Shown here one piece after another: positions 53,130 to 60,446 of a stretch of 60,446 bases of DNA (positions are counted from its first letter, which is position 1; each line of letters starts with the position of its first letter). The translations under genes and the position numbers were made by a program. Source of the DNA: JAVBLW01 sp031553215 (GTDB lineage: Bacteria > Bacillota_I > Bacilli_A > Acholeplasmatales > Anaeroplasmataceae); assembly GCA_031553215.1 (NCBI GenBank), contig JAVBLW010000014.1, positions 1 to 60,446 of the forward strand, written 5' to 3'. The notes below the pieces were generated by a model. That model had not been told where the DNA came from. It searched no databases and was given only the letters and a program-made list of their open reading frames with translations.

Positions 53130-54059
53130 TTATTCTTCCTCCTTTAATTTCTTACCAGTAACATTTAAGAATACATCATCCATATTACCTTTATATACCT
53201 CAAAATCATTAAACAATTCATTTTTCTCTAAAATTATTTTTTTAGCTTCTAAAGTATCAATTACTTCAATTAAGTAAGCATCTCTTGTTTCTTTTAATTG
53301 ATATTTATTATCTTCACAATATTTCTTTAATTCTTCTTCAGAAAAATTACCTTTATATACTTTAATAAAATCACCAGTATATTTCTCTTTTAAATGATTA
53401 GGCGTATCAGAGGCAACTATCTTACCCTCATCAATAATAACGATATAATCGGCATTTGATGCCTCTTCCATATAATGAGTAGTAAGGAATATAGTTAAAC
53501 CATCTTCTTCTCTTAATTTACTTAATACCTTCCACATCAATTTTCTTGTTTTGGGGTCAAGACCAGTAGTTGGCTCATCTAATATCAAAATATTAGGTTT
53601 ATTTATTAAGGCTCTAGCAATATCAATTTTTCTTTTTTGCCCACCCGATAATTTACATATAGGCTTTTTTAGAAAACTCTCAAACTCTAATAATTCACTA
53701 AGTTCTACTATTCTATTCTTTAAGCTTTCTCCTCTTAAACCATATAAATTACCACGAGATATTAAATTCTCGTATGCTGTTAAATTTCTATCTAATACAC
53801 TTGATTGAAATACAACTCCAATAGATTTCTTTACTTCAATTACATTATCATTAACATTAAGTCCATTAACTAAAATATGACCTTCATCACCTTGTAAAAC
53901 TCCAGTCATTATATTTATAGTTGTAGACTTACCTGCTCCATTTAATCCTAAAAAAGCAAATAGTTCACCTCTTTTTACTTTAAATGAAATATCATCTACA
54001 GCTTTAACATCTTTATAATACTTTTTTAAATTGTATACTTCGATTACATTATCATTCAT
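53130..54059 (-). CDS. ABC transporter ATPase (DrrA type)
   Basis: 309 residues. Walker A GLNGAGKST, signature LSGGQKRKID, Walker B ILILDEPTTGLD and the switch His in LTTHYMEEA are intact. The C-terminal 80 residues form the DrrA-type extension. It powers the permease encoded directly downstream; antibiotic or toxic-compound efflux is likely given the TetR regulator upstream, whose stop it overlaps by 8 bases. Confidence 0.93.
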   Translation of the reverse strand: MNDNVIEVYNLKKYYKDVKAVDDISFKVKRGELFAFLGLNGAGKSTTINIMTGVLQGDEGHILVNGLNVNDNVIEVKKSIGVVFQSSVLDRNLTAYENLISRGNLYGLRGESLKNRIVELSELLEFESFLKKPICKLSGGQKRKIDIARALINKPNILILDEPTTGLDPKTRKLMWKVLSKLREEDGLTIFLTTHYMEEASNADYIVIIDEGKIVASDTPNHLKEKYTGDFIKVYKGNFSEEELKKYCEDNKYQLKETRDAYLIEVIDTLEAKKIILEKNELFNDFEVYKGNMDDVFLNVTGKKLKEEE

Positions 54060-54606
54060 TCTTCCATCTCCTACTTAATGCAATATATTCATCTGTTAAG
54101 AACTGCTTAATCTCCTCATATGTAATATCGATATTATCGCTTGCGATTAGAACTGCAAGTCCATGGGTAAATATCCACATTTCTAAATGAAATTTTTTTG
54201 CCGATTCAAGATCAATATTTAGCTTTTCCATTATTAGCTTATGTGATACCCCTAATTCTAAGTTTGAGCTATCTCGCAAAGTCTTATTTTCTTTACTCAT
54301 AAACATGATTTTAAAAAGTTCCTTCTCTTCTTTAGCAAATGTAATATATCCTAAACCAATTCCCATGTAGAGTGGCACATCTTCACGAACTTCAAAAAGG
54401 TATTTTGAATATATATCGTAAGATAGGCCAAGTAATACTTGTTTTAAATCCTCCATCTTATCAAAGTATGAGAATATAGGTTGAGTTGAACAGCCAATAT
54501 AAGATGCAATATTTCTTGCACTAATACTTTCTAGTCCTTTACACTTCATTAATTCGAAACTCTTTTTAATAATTAATTCTTTAGTTATAACTGTTTTTCT
54601 ACTCAT
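54052..54606 (-). CDS. TetR/AcrR family regulator
   Basis: 184 residues. The N-terminal HTH is at about 8-52 (ITKELIIKKSFELMKCKGLESISARNIA in outline, then CSTQPIFSYFDKMEDLK). The C-terminal ligand domain is divergent. First gene of an operon with the ABC-2 exporter, so it probably represses it until a substrate binds. The promoter contains a small palindrome suited to autorepression. Confidence 0.92.
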   Translation of the reverse strand: MSRKTVITKELIIKKSFELMKCKGLESISARNIASYIGCSTQPIFSYFDKMEDLKQVLLGLSYDIYSKYLFEVREDVPLYMGIGLGYITFAKEEKELFKIMFMSKENKTLRDSSNLELGVSHKLIMEKLNIDLESAKKFHLEMWIFTHGLAVLIASDNIDITYEEIKQFLTDEYIALSRRWKNE

Positions 54607-54612
54607 ATCCTC

Positions 54613-54641
54613 ATTATATAACAGGTGTTATTTAAAATCAA
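54613..54641 (-). promoter_or_regulatory. promoter and candidate operator of the TetR-ABC operon
   Basis: TTGATT (54641-54636), 17 bases, TATAAT (54618-54613). The spacer region contains the imperfect palindrome ATAAC-AGGT-GTTAT at 54618-54631, a likely TetR site. Confidence 0.6.
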
Positions 54642-54724
54642 TAAAAATATATTCATTGTTTACATTATTAAGTATATTATATCAGCAATTTTAGATATAT
54701 GGATTAATATCATATTAAGTAAAC

Positions 54725-54762
54725 TTGCAAATTCCGTGCATAATATGTTATAATATGTCGAA
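54725..54762 (+). promoter_or_regulatory. promoter of the 54780 gene with TGTCGAA at +1
   Basis: TTGCAA, 18 bases, TATAAT (54749-54754), then TGTCGAA at 54756-54762, the core of a Spo0A box placed where binding would block transcription. The 7-mer could be chance. Confidence 0.5.
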
Positions 54763-54779
54763 AATGTGAGGGTTAATTT

Positions 54780-55295
54780 ATGATTTGTTTTGATATGAAA
54801 GAATATAAAAGAAAGAATTTTTTAGACGAAAGAGAATTATATGCTTATATAGCTGCTGTTGATCCTAGTGCACCCGGTGAACCAAATGTTGCTGGTAATA
54901 CTTTTTTATTTGGTGCTATCGGAGGATTATTAACAATCGCCAGTGCAGTCAATAATACTACCGTTTCTAAACTACCAAAATCTTTTTTAATGACTATTTA
55001 TGATAAATCCATTTTCATTAGTGAAGAATACGAGCAAGGAAAGTTTAAACTTCCTAATAAACCTTATCAACTAGATGATTTTAAGGTGGAAGGTAAAGAT
55101 GCTTCTAATCCTTATATTGGTTATGTTGTCTCTGTTAGGTGGGGAGGAGGAAGAGTTAATTTTAACTTCTCCCCTCGTTATGGGTTCAAGACTGAATTTT
55201 ATAGGATTATCAATTTTTTACCTGCAAGGCCTAAAGATAGTAAAGGGGATAACCTTGATAAATTAAAAGGTTTTTCATGGTCAGTCGAGGAGTAA
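54780..55295 (+). CDS. hypothetical protein, 171 aa
   Basis: A protein with no recognised family. Residues about 40-62 (AGNTFLFGAIGGLLTIASAV) are hydrophobic and may be one membrane segment or a buried helix. The C-terminal half is strand-rich, with VVSVRWGGGRVNFNFSPRYG, reminiscent of a PH-like fold in general appearance only. RBS GAGGGTTAATTT. It is a single gene with its own promoter and a terminator that includes a dispersed repeat. Confidence 0.65.
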   Translation: MICFDMKEYKRKNFLDERELYAYIAAVDPSAPGEPNVAGNTFLFGAIGGLLTIASAVNNTTVSKLPKSFLMTIYDKSIFISEEYEQGKFKLPNKPYQLDDFKVEGKDASNPYIGYVVSVRWGGGRVNFNFSPRYGFKTEFYRIINFLPARPKDSKGDNLDKLKGFSWSVEE

Positions 55296-55317
55296 TTATA
55301 ATTTTATAGTCTACAAT

Positions 55318-55365
55318 AAAAAACACTCCAACTTTAAGGGTTCACAATAAAGAGGAGTGTTTTTT
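55318..55365 (+). terminator. terminator with a dispersed repeat in its loop
   Basis: AAACACTCC and GGAGTGTTT form the stem around a 24-base loop, then T-run. The loop is almost entirely the 24-bp repeat shared with 30502-30525. Confidence 0.75.
55327..55350 (-). repeat. 24-bp dispersed repeat, copy 2
   Basis: Reverse complement of the copy at 30502-30525 with one mismatch. Both copies lie just after a gene and contain the core GTGAACCCTTAAAGTTGGA. Confidence 0.6.
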
Positions 55366-55408
55366 ATTTATTTGTTATTCTTAATTTAAAAAAACGCTGG
55401 TATATCTT

Positions 55409-55945
55409 CTAATAATTTTCTGATCTAACTTCAAAATATGATTTTGGATGTGCACATACAGGGCAAACCTCAGGTGCTTTTAAACCGATATGTAAATGCC
55501 CACAATTACGGCATTCCCAAACAGTTAATTCACTATCTTTAGTAAATACTTTATTATCTTGAATATTTTTTAATAATGCTTGATATCTTTCTTCATGAGT
55601 TTTTTCTATTTTAGCTACCATTTCAAATTGATATGCTAATTTAGTAAATCCTTCTTCTTTTGCTACTCTAGCAAATTCTGCATACATGTCTGTCCACTCT
55701 TCATGTTCACCAGCCGCTGCTGCAACTAAATTTTCTGGAGTAGTTCCAAGTAAATCTAATGCTTTAAACCACATCTTTGCATGTTCTTTTTCGTTATTTG
55801 CTGTTTCTTCAAATATTGCAGCTATTTGTTCATATCCTTCTTTTTTTGCAACGCTAGCATAGTATGTATACTTATTTCTAGCTTGTGATTCTCCTGCAAA
55901 AGCAGTCATTAAGTTTTGTTCTGTTTTTGATCCTTTTAATTCCAT
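55409..55945 (-). CDS. rbr: rubrerythrin
   Basis: 178 residues. The diiron helices carry AGESQARNKYTYYA, ANNEKEHAKMW and KIEKTHEERYQ, which supply the Glu/His ligands. The C-terminal rubredoxin domain has CRNCGHLHIG and CPVCAHPKSYF, the four Fe-binding cysteines. Rubrerythrin reduces hydrogen peroxide in anaerobes. ATG 55945 (MELKGSKTEQN) follows ATGGAGGTTATTT; the longer frame runs through the operator and is rejected. A perfect Fur-type box lies just upstream. Confidence 0.97.
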   Translation of the reverse strand: MELKGSKTEQNLMTAFAGESQARNKYTYYASVAKKEGYEQIAAIFEETANNEKEHAKMWFKALDLLGTTPENLVAAAAGEHEEWTDMYAEFARVAKEEGFTKLAYQFEMVAKIEKTHEERYQALLKNIQDNKVFTKDSELTVWECRNCGHLHIGLKAPEVCPVCAHPKSYFEVRSENY

Positions 55946-55958
55946 AAATAACCTCCAT

Positions 55959-56010
55959 TGATAATCATTATCATTAATAATATTATAATCCATATTTCAT
56001 TATATGTCAA
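55959..56010 (-). promoter_or_regulatory. rubrerythrin promoter with a perfect 7-1-7 Fur-type box
   Basis: TTGACA (56010-56005), 17 bases, TATAAT (55987-55982), then TGATAATGATTATCA (55973-55959), an exact 7-1-7 inverted repeat equal to the Bacillus Fur consensus and close to the PerR box. Binding there would block early transcription. Confidence 0.85.
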
Positions 56011-56029
56011 TATTTAATTTTTAGTCTTA

Positions 56030-56190
56030 AAAAAAGAAAAAAACTGATGAAAGGTCATCAGTTAGGAAAAAGAATGAAAATATAATCTTAGTTTAGTATA
56101 ATTGAAATGTTCGAGAGAGTTAGTTGTTTTGTTTTTATGTTTTACTAAACCAAGAATAGCCTCCTTTCAAGTTATTCGTCTCCTTAAGAC
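56030..56190 (-). ncRNA. small structured RNA of about 155 nt, unknown class
   Basis: A separate transcription unit after the MATE gene. TATAAT at 56202-56197 gives a start near 56190. The RNA can form a GTCT-TAAGG-AGAC hairpin at its 5' end, a GAATA / TATTC hairpin, a distant 11-bp pairing CTTGGTTTAGT / ACTAAACTAAG (one mismatch), and ends in the terminator AACTGATGA-CCTT-TCATCAGTT with T-run (56063-56030). A TTG at 56170 opens an 11-codon ORF (MKGGYSWFSKT if initiated by Met) with AAGGAG nine bases before it, inside the hairpins. It may be a regulatory RNA or a mini-mRNA. Confidence 0.5.
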
Positions 56191-56216
56191 ACTTTCATTA
56201 TATAACTTAAAAAACG

Positions 56217-56239
56217 CTAAAAAACATTAAAATAATGTT
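56217..56239 (-). terminator. terminator after the MATE gene
   Basis: AACATTA, loop TTT, TAATGTT then six T on the minus strand, starting just after the stop codon. Confidence 0.75.
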
Positions 56240-56242
56240 AAA

Positions 56243-57658
56243 TTATGTGATTGAATACAATATATCTTGATACATTCCTTTTCGCTTTATATCTTTAATA
56301 ATAAACATAGCTAAAGAGAAAGCAAGCAGTCCAGAACAAGCATTTGATATACCCATTGCTATCCCTGTAGAAATATAGAATCCAGGACTACAGAAATGAA
56401 TCATTAATAATAATGGTGGAATTCTAAATAGAAATAATCTTGCTATTGCTGTAAACATGGTTAATCTAGTTTTACCATATCCATATAACAAACCAAATGA
56501 TGCACATTCAAGTCCTAAGAATACTAACGCTAAATTTTCATAAAAATTTATTTTTCTTATCATTTCTTGTTTTTCTAAATTACCTGGTGCAAAAAATTTT
56601 GCTATTTGTTCTCCAAATAATGTCAGTGTTAATGTTCCTATTATACCTATTGATATACCAATAATTATCATTTTTCTAAAGGTTTCAAAAGTACGACCTA
56701 TATTTTTATTTCCTAGATTTTGACTGGTTATTGTGCTCGAGGCATCCTCAAAAGAATTTAATATATTAGTAGTACTTCCGGCTATACTATTAGAAATTGC
56801 TAATGCACCAACTGCAGCTTCCCCATATATTAATGCTTCAGTATTAATAAATACTTTCCCGTAGCTAAATAAAAATCTACCTAAGAAAATAGGAATTGAT
56901 ATTGATAGTATTGGTAATAATTCTGATTTTCTTAAATTAAAATTCTTTATACTTATCCCCAATATATTACCTTTATTAAACAATATAACAAGTCCAAATA
57001 ACATCATTACACTTTGAGCAATTAATGTTGCAGAAGCTACCCATGTGACAGTTGCGCCTTCTACACCATAAACAAAGAAGATTGTAAGACCTATTTTTAT
57101 TGCTACTACTATTAAGTTTAAAATTAGGATCCTTTTTGTATTCCCTTTTGCCTTTTCAAGACTAATAAAAATATTATTTATAAAACTTACTGATACAGAC
57201 AATATTTGAACATCGAAATATCCTAATGATTGGTCAATAAAACTTTGTGGAGTTTTAAATACTTTTAAAAATGGTGCTGCAAAAGGAATAATAACTAATG
57301 ATACTCCAATAGCTAATAAAAAGCATAGCCAAAATGATGTATTTGCAGTCCTTTTTGCATCTTCAATTTTACCGGCACCAAACTTCCTAGCTACTAGTAT
57401 TCCTCCACCAGTAGCAATTGTAGCCCCTAGTGGCACTATCATTTGTTTTATCTGATCTAAAAATGTTACACTATCAACATTTCCAATATTTGATTTTGAT
57501 ACAATCATGGTATCAAATATACCATATAAATAATTACATAAATTATATAATACTAAAGGTATTGCAATACTAAATATAACTTTCCATAAATTATCATTTA
57601 GTATTCTTTCGCGTTTATTCAATTCTTTTTGTTCTTTAGCGCTGAACGTTTTTTCCAT
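56243..57658 (-). CDS. MATE-family multidrug exporter
   Basis: 471 residues with twelve membrane spans in two six-span halves. It begins with the family pattern LWKVIFSIAIPLVLYNLCNYLYGIFDT in outline and has the GGGILVARKFGAGK loop of MATE/NorM proteins. It uses Na+ or H+ gradients to export cationic drugs. Neighbours give no hint of substrate. A terminator and a separate small RNA gene lie directly after it. Confidence 0.92.
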   Translation of the reverse strand: MEKTFSAKEQKELNKRERILNDNLWKVIFSIAIPLVLYNLCNYLYGIFDTMIVSKSNIGNVDSVTFLDQIKQMIVPLGATIATGGGILVARKFGAGKIEDAKRTANTSFWLCFLLAIGVSLVIIPFAAPFLKVFKTPQSFIDQSLGYFDVQILSVSVSFINNIFISLEKAKGNTKRILILNLIVVAIKIGLTIFFVYGVEGATVTWVASATLIAQSVMMLFGLVILFNKGNILGISIKNFNLRKSELLPILSISIPIFLGRFLFSYGKVFINTEALIYGEAAVGALAISNSIAGSTTNILNSFEDASSTITSQNLGNKNIGRTFETFRKMIIIGISIGIIGTLTLTLFGEQIAKFFAPGNLEKQEMIRKINFYENLALVFLGLECASFGLLYGYGKTRLTMFTAIARLFLFRIPPLLLMIHFCSPGFYISTGIAMGISNACSGLLAFSLAMFIIKDIKRKGMYQDILYSIT

Positions 57659-57723
57659 CTATGTCACCTTCGTATTAATTATAGCATCTATTGTTATTAA
57701 TGGCGGAAAGGGTCGCACAAAAA

Positions 57724-60045
57724 TTATTTATTCCAAAAATGATTTAACTCAATTTTAAGCAATTCATCATTATTAATTATCTTTGCATGTTTCCAATGAG
57801 TTGGCATGATATCACGGTATAGCTTATATCTATACCTCTCATCAATTAATACAACTACACCACGATCACTTTCAGTTCTTATTACTCTTCCAGCAGCTTG
57901 TACTACTTTATTAAATCCCGGATATGTATATGCATAATCAAACCCTTTTTCATATTTACCGTCAAAGAAGTCTTTAGAAATATTATTAAATGTATTTATT
58001 TGAGGAATACCTACCCCAACTATAACTACACCACTTAATGCATCAGCTACATAATCAAGACCCTCACTAAACACTCCCCCCATAACAAATAGTCCTAATT
58101 TATTTTTTTCTTCTTCTTTAAAACTTTCAAATATTTTATTTCTTTCATTCTCATTCATTTCTTGATTTTGAACAATAACATTATAATCATTATTATTAAA
58201 ATGCTCTAAAAATAATTCAATATACTTATAAGATGGGAAAAATACAATATAATTTCCTCTTTTACTATTTAATAATACATTGCATGTATTTATTACATCA
58301 TTTATACTATTTTCTCTGTCTTTATATTTCGTACTAACATTATCCTTAATAATTAATTTCAAATTATCCTTTTCAAAAGGTGAAGTTAAAGTCAAGTATT
58401 TGCCTTCTCCTTTAGTAAGTAAGTCCATATGATAATTAATTGGATATAAAGTAGCACTAAATAGAATTGTACCATAACATTTATTTTTAATTGTATCTAG
58501 TAGATATTCTGAAGCATCTAAGCAATTTATACTTATTTCATAATTATCATCTTGTTTAGTTATCATGAAAACATGACTATCAGTAAAATATTCTGAAATA
58601 TCTGCAAAGTCTTTAATTCTAAAATATAAATCAATAGCTTCATCACGATTTAAAAAACTCTCATTATCAGTAAAAATAGTTTCGCATTTATTCTTAATCT
58701 TATACAAACAGTTATATATATTATCATCTAAAAAATAACTATAATAAAATAATTCCTGAGTTATTTTTTCTTCATAGAAAGATAAAGCCGTAACTAATTG
58801 TTTCACTGATATATTAAAAGAAACATCCATACTATAGACGATTTCATTTAATCTTAAAACATCATTCAAAAAAATACTAGCACTATACATGTCCTTACTT
58901 CTAGAAATAAGATTATGGGCCTCATCTATTAATATTTTTGGTTTATATGATGTATCATCAAAGTATCTAATTAAATGTGATTTAGGATCAAATACATAAT
59001 TATAATCGCATATTATTAAATCACAAAAATATGATAAATATAAAGAAAATTCAAAGGAACAAATTGTATGCTTAATCGCAATTTTATCTATTAATGCACT
59101 ATCATATATGTTTGACATTGAATATATTTCATCAAAGGCGCCTCTCAAACGATTAAAAAAGCCTTTAGCAAATCCACATTTTTCAGGATCACAATTCTTC
59201 TTATCATTTAAACAACTCTTTGTTTTACTTGTAAGTACTAAAGTTTTTAATTTTAATCCTGATTTTTCTAATATTTTCACACCATCTACACAAATATTTT
59301 TTTGTATACTTTTAGCTGTTAAATAAAACAACTTCTCATTAGGATCTTCAATAGTCTTTAAACTAGAAAACAAAGTTGCCATGGTTTTACCTATACCAGT
59401 AGGTGCTAAAACATATAGGATATCCTCTTTTTTCATAGTAAAAAAAGCTGCTTTCATTAAATCTCTTTGGCCATCACGCATATTATCAAAAGGGAATTTA
59501 ATATTCTTTATACTATCAATTTTATTAGCACTTGTTTCATCTAATATACTTAACCAATCAGTATATTTCGTTATTCCTTCAGTAAAGAATTTTTCTAGTT
59601 CAGATAATGTAAAATACATATCAAAACTCTTTACATCATAACTAACTATTTTTATATATGTTAACCTAACATCTATACCATCTAAATTATTATTTTTACA
59701 ATATATATAAGCATAGAACTTTAATTGTGCTAAATGTTCCTTATGGTAATCAATATCTATTTCATCTAATTTGTTTTTTGTGGACTTTATTTCCTCAAGC
59801 ATAGTCTTACCGTTAGAATTTAATACTCCATCAATAAAACCAGTTATTGTCAAATTATAATTATTAACTTCTGTTTCATACTTTACATAGAATTCACTTT
59901 TTGAATCATCATTATATTTTTTTTGTAAATACTGATGAGCTTTTGTTCCATCAAGAGATGAATAATTAGAAAAAAATTCGCTAGTTAAATCACCGCTACT
60001 ATATAAAAAATATGCAATTTCCTTAACAGCCACTTGTTTTTTCAT
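57724..60045 (-). CDS. Fe-S helicase of the DinG/Rad3 type with N-terminal PD-(D/E)XK nuclease-like domain
   Basis: 773 residues. Residues about 1-180 resemble a RecB/Cas4-type nuclease: GFIDGVL supplies an Asp and MLEEIKSTK the E-x-K. The XPD-like helicase follows: Walker A APTGIGKT at 214-221, four Cys of an Fe-S cluster (SCLND, NCDPEKCG), DEAHN from 374, and motif VI QAAGRVIRTESDRG. Such fusions act on DNA ends or structured DNA in repair. ATG 60045 follows AGAGGATTTGACT. Stand-alone gene. Confidence 0.88.
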   Translation of the reverse strand: MKKQVAVKEIAYFLYSSGDLTSEFFSNYSSLDGTKAHQYLQKKYNDDSKSEFYVKYETEVNNYNLTITGFIDGVLNSNGKTMLEEIKSTKNKLDEIDIDYHKEHLAQLKFYAYIYCKNNNLDGIDVRLTYIKIVSYDVKSFDMYFTLSELEKFFTEGITKYTDWLSILDETSANKIDSIKNIKFPFDNMRDGQRDLMKAAFFTMKKEDILYVLAPTGIGKTMATLFSSLKTIEDPNEKLFYLTAKSIQKNICVDGVKILEKSGLKLKTLVLTSKTKSCLNDKKNCDPEKCGFAKGFFNRLRGAFDEIYSMSNIYDSALIDKIAIKHTICSFEFSLYLSYFCDLIICDYNYVFDPKSHLIRYFDDTSYKPKILIDEAHNLISRSKDMYSASIFLNDVLRLNEIVYSMDVSFNISVKQLVTALSFYEEKITQELFYYSYFLDDNIYNCLYKIKNKCETIFTDNESFLNRDEAIDLYFRIKDFADISEYFTDSHVFMITKQDDNYEISINCLDASEYLLDTIKNKCYGTILFSATLYPINYHMDLLTKGEGKYLTLTSPFEKDNLKLIIKDNVSTKYKDRENSINDVINTCNVLLNSKRGNYIVFFPSYKYIELFLEHFNNNDYNVIVQNQEMNENERNKIFESFKEEEKNKLGLFVMGGVFSEGLDYVADALSGVVIVGVGIPQINTFNNISKDFFDGKYEKGFDYAYTYPGFNKVVQAAGRVIRTESDRGVVVLIDERYRYKLYRDIMPTHWKHAKIINNDELLKIELNHFWNK

Positions 60046-60087
60046 AGTCAAATCCTCTTATAATATTATATCCTATCCCTACATAAA

Positions 60088-60115
60088 TATAAAGAGGATT
60101 AAAATTAATCCTCTC
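60088..60115 (-). terminator. terminator after glmU
   Basis: AGAGGATTA and TAATCCTCT form a 9-bp stem; T-rich tail on the minus strand. Confidence 0.85.
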
Positions 60116-60118
60116 TTA

Positions 60119-60446
60119 CTATTTCTTTTTATAGTTTGAAGCATAACCCTCTTTTATAACTTCTCTTTCTCTAGCAATAACAAAGTCACCTTCTTTGATA
60201 TCCTTTGTTACTGTAGATCCTGCAGCTATATAACTATTACTCTCTACATTTATTGGTGCTATTAGATTAGTATTACATCCAATAAATACATTTGATCCTA
60301 TATTTGTCTTATGCTTGTTTTTACCATCATAATTAACTGTCACGGTTCCACATCCCCAGTTAACATTGTCACCACATTCACAGTCTCCTATATACGTTAA
60401 ATGCGCTACATTAGTTTTTTCACCTAATTTTGAATTTTTCATTTCC
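60119..60446 (-). CDS. glmU: GlmU C-terminal acetyltransferase domain, 5' end cut by window edge
   Basis: The frame stays open to the right end. Its last 109 codons are the left-handed beta-helix end of GlmU. Signatures are HLTYIGDCECGDNVNWGCG, VTVNYDGKNKHKT, IGSNVFIGCNTNLIAPI and YIAAGSTVTKDI. GlmU makes UDP-N-acetylglucosamine for peptidoglycan. The apparent Met at 60442 is internal to the domain, so the true start lies outside the window. Confidence 0.95.
   Translation of the reverse strand, partial: EMKNSKLGEKTNVAHLTYIGDCECGDNVNWGCGTVTVNYDGKNKHKTNIGSNVFIGCNTNLIAPINVESNSYIAAGSTVTKDIKEGDFVIAREREVIKEGYASNYKKK

Overview
The window is AT-rich DNA from a spore-forming, low-GC Gram-positive bacterium using the standard code (TGG for Trp, TGA as stop). 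Sporulation and germination genes are spread through it: spoIIE, yabP, yabQ, a cwlJ-gerQ pair and a SleL-like LysM/GH18 enzyme. Ribosome-binding sites are strong and of the (A)GGAGG or GGTGAT type, and they often show that the real start lies a few codons inside the longest open frame; such starts are corrected here. Together with the BspA/InlB-repeat surface protein, the rubrerythrin and the many membrane transporters, this suggests an uncultured anaerobic gut Bacilli/Erysipelotrichia-like lineage. That placement is inference.

Layout. 1-0.8 kb: the end of an accessory-looking segment (a partial gene with AAC/TAC-rich codon use, a long operator-like palindrome, a small orphan gene). 1-8.4 kb: AEC transporter, M48 protease, a striking aromatic-rich repeat membrane protein, then mnmE, an MgtC-like gene, a TtcA-like gene and an SOD-family gene. 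8.6-16.3 kb: two tandem paralogous lipoproteins, serS behind a T-box, and a 1487-residue BspA-like lipoprotein. 16.4-27.4 kb: minus-strand blocks with the UPF0237/UPF0210 pair, a heterodimeric ABC exporter, an Lrp regulator, a transposase remnant, a ComEC-like metallo-hydrolase and small membrane proteins. 27.5-30.5 kb: plus strand with an S66 peptidase, cwlJ-gerQ, a HIT protein and a chloramphenicol acetyltransferase-like gene. 30.5-31.0 kb: an apparently gene-free gap that contains a compact type I toxin-antitoxin-like locus. 31-40 kb: membrane proteins, nitronate monooxygenase, VOC protein, AraC, mgtE, sleL, a peptidase-like fusion, dus and maf. 40.2-48.2 kb: the conserved spoIIE-tilS-hpt-ftsH-rqcP-fba-yabP-yabQ block. 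48.2-60.4 kb: MerR/TipA regulator with an unusual promoter, carbamoyltransferase, lysS, TetR-ABC efflux operon, rubrerythrin under a Fur-type box, a small structured RNA, MATE exporter, a nuclease-helicase fusion and the 3' end of glmU.

The clearest system not visible at the level of long ORFs is at 30671-31013. A sigma-A promoter starts an mRNA with a 5' hairpin, an 11-codon leader ORF and a 27-residue single-membrane-span peptide. The mRNA ends in a 13-bp bidirectional terminator. A convergent promoter on the other strand makes an RNA of about 55 nt whose 5' end can pair, through two separated direct repeats, with the toxin start codon and with a site just after the toxin ORF. This is the architecture of the enterococcal par (Fst) type I toxin-antitoxin system, but the peptide does not look like Fst.

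No tRNA, rRNA or CRISPR array was seen. All function calls come from reading motifs; no database search was run.
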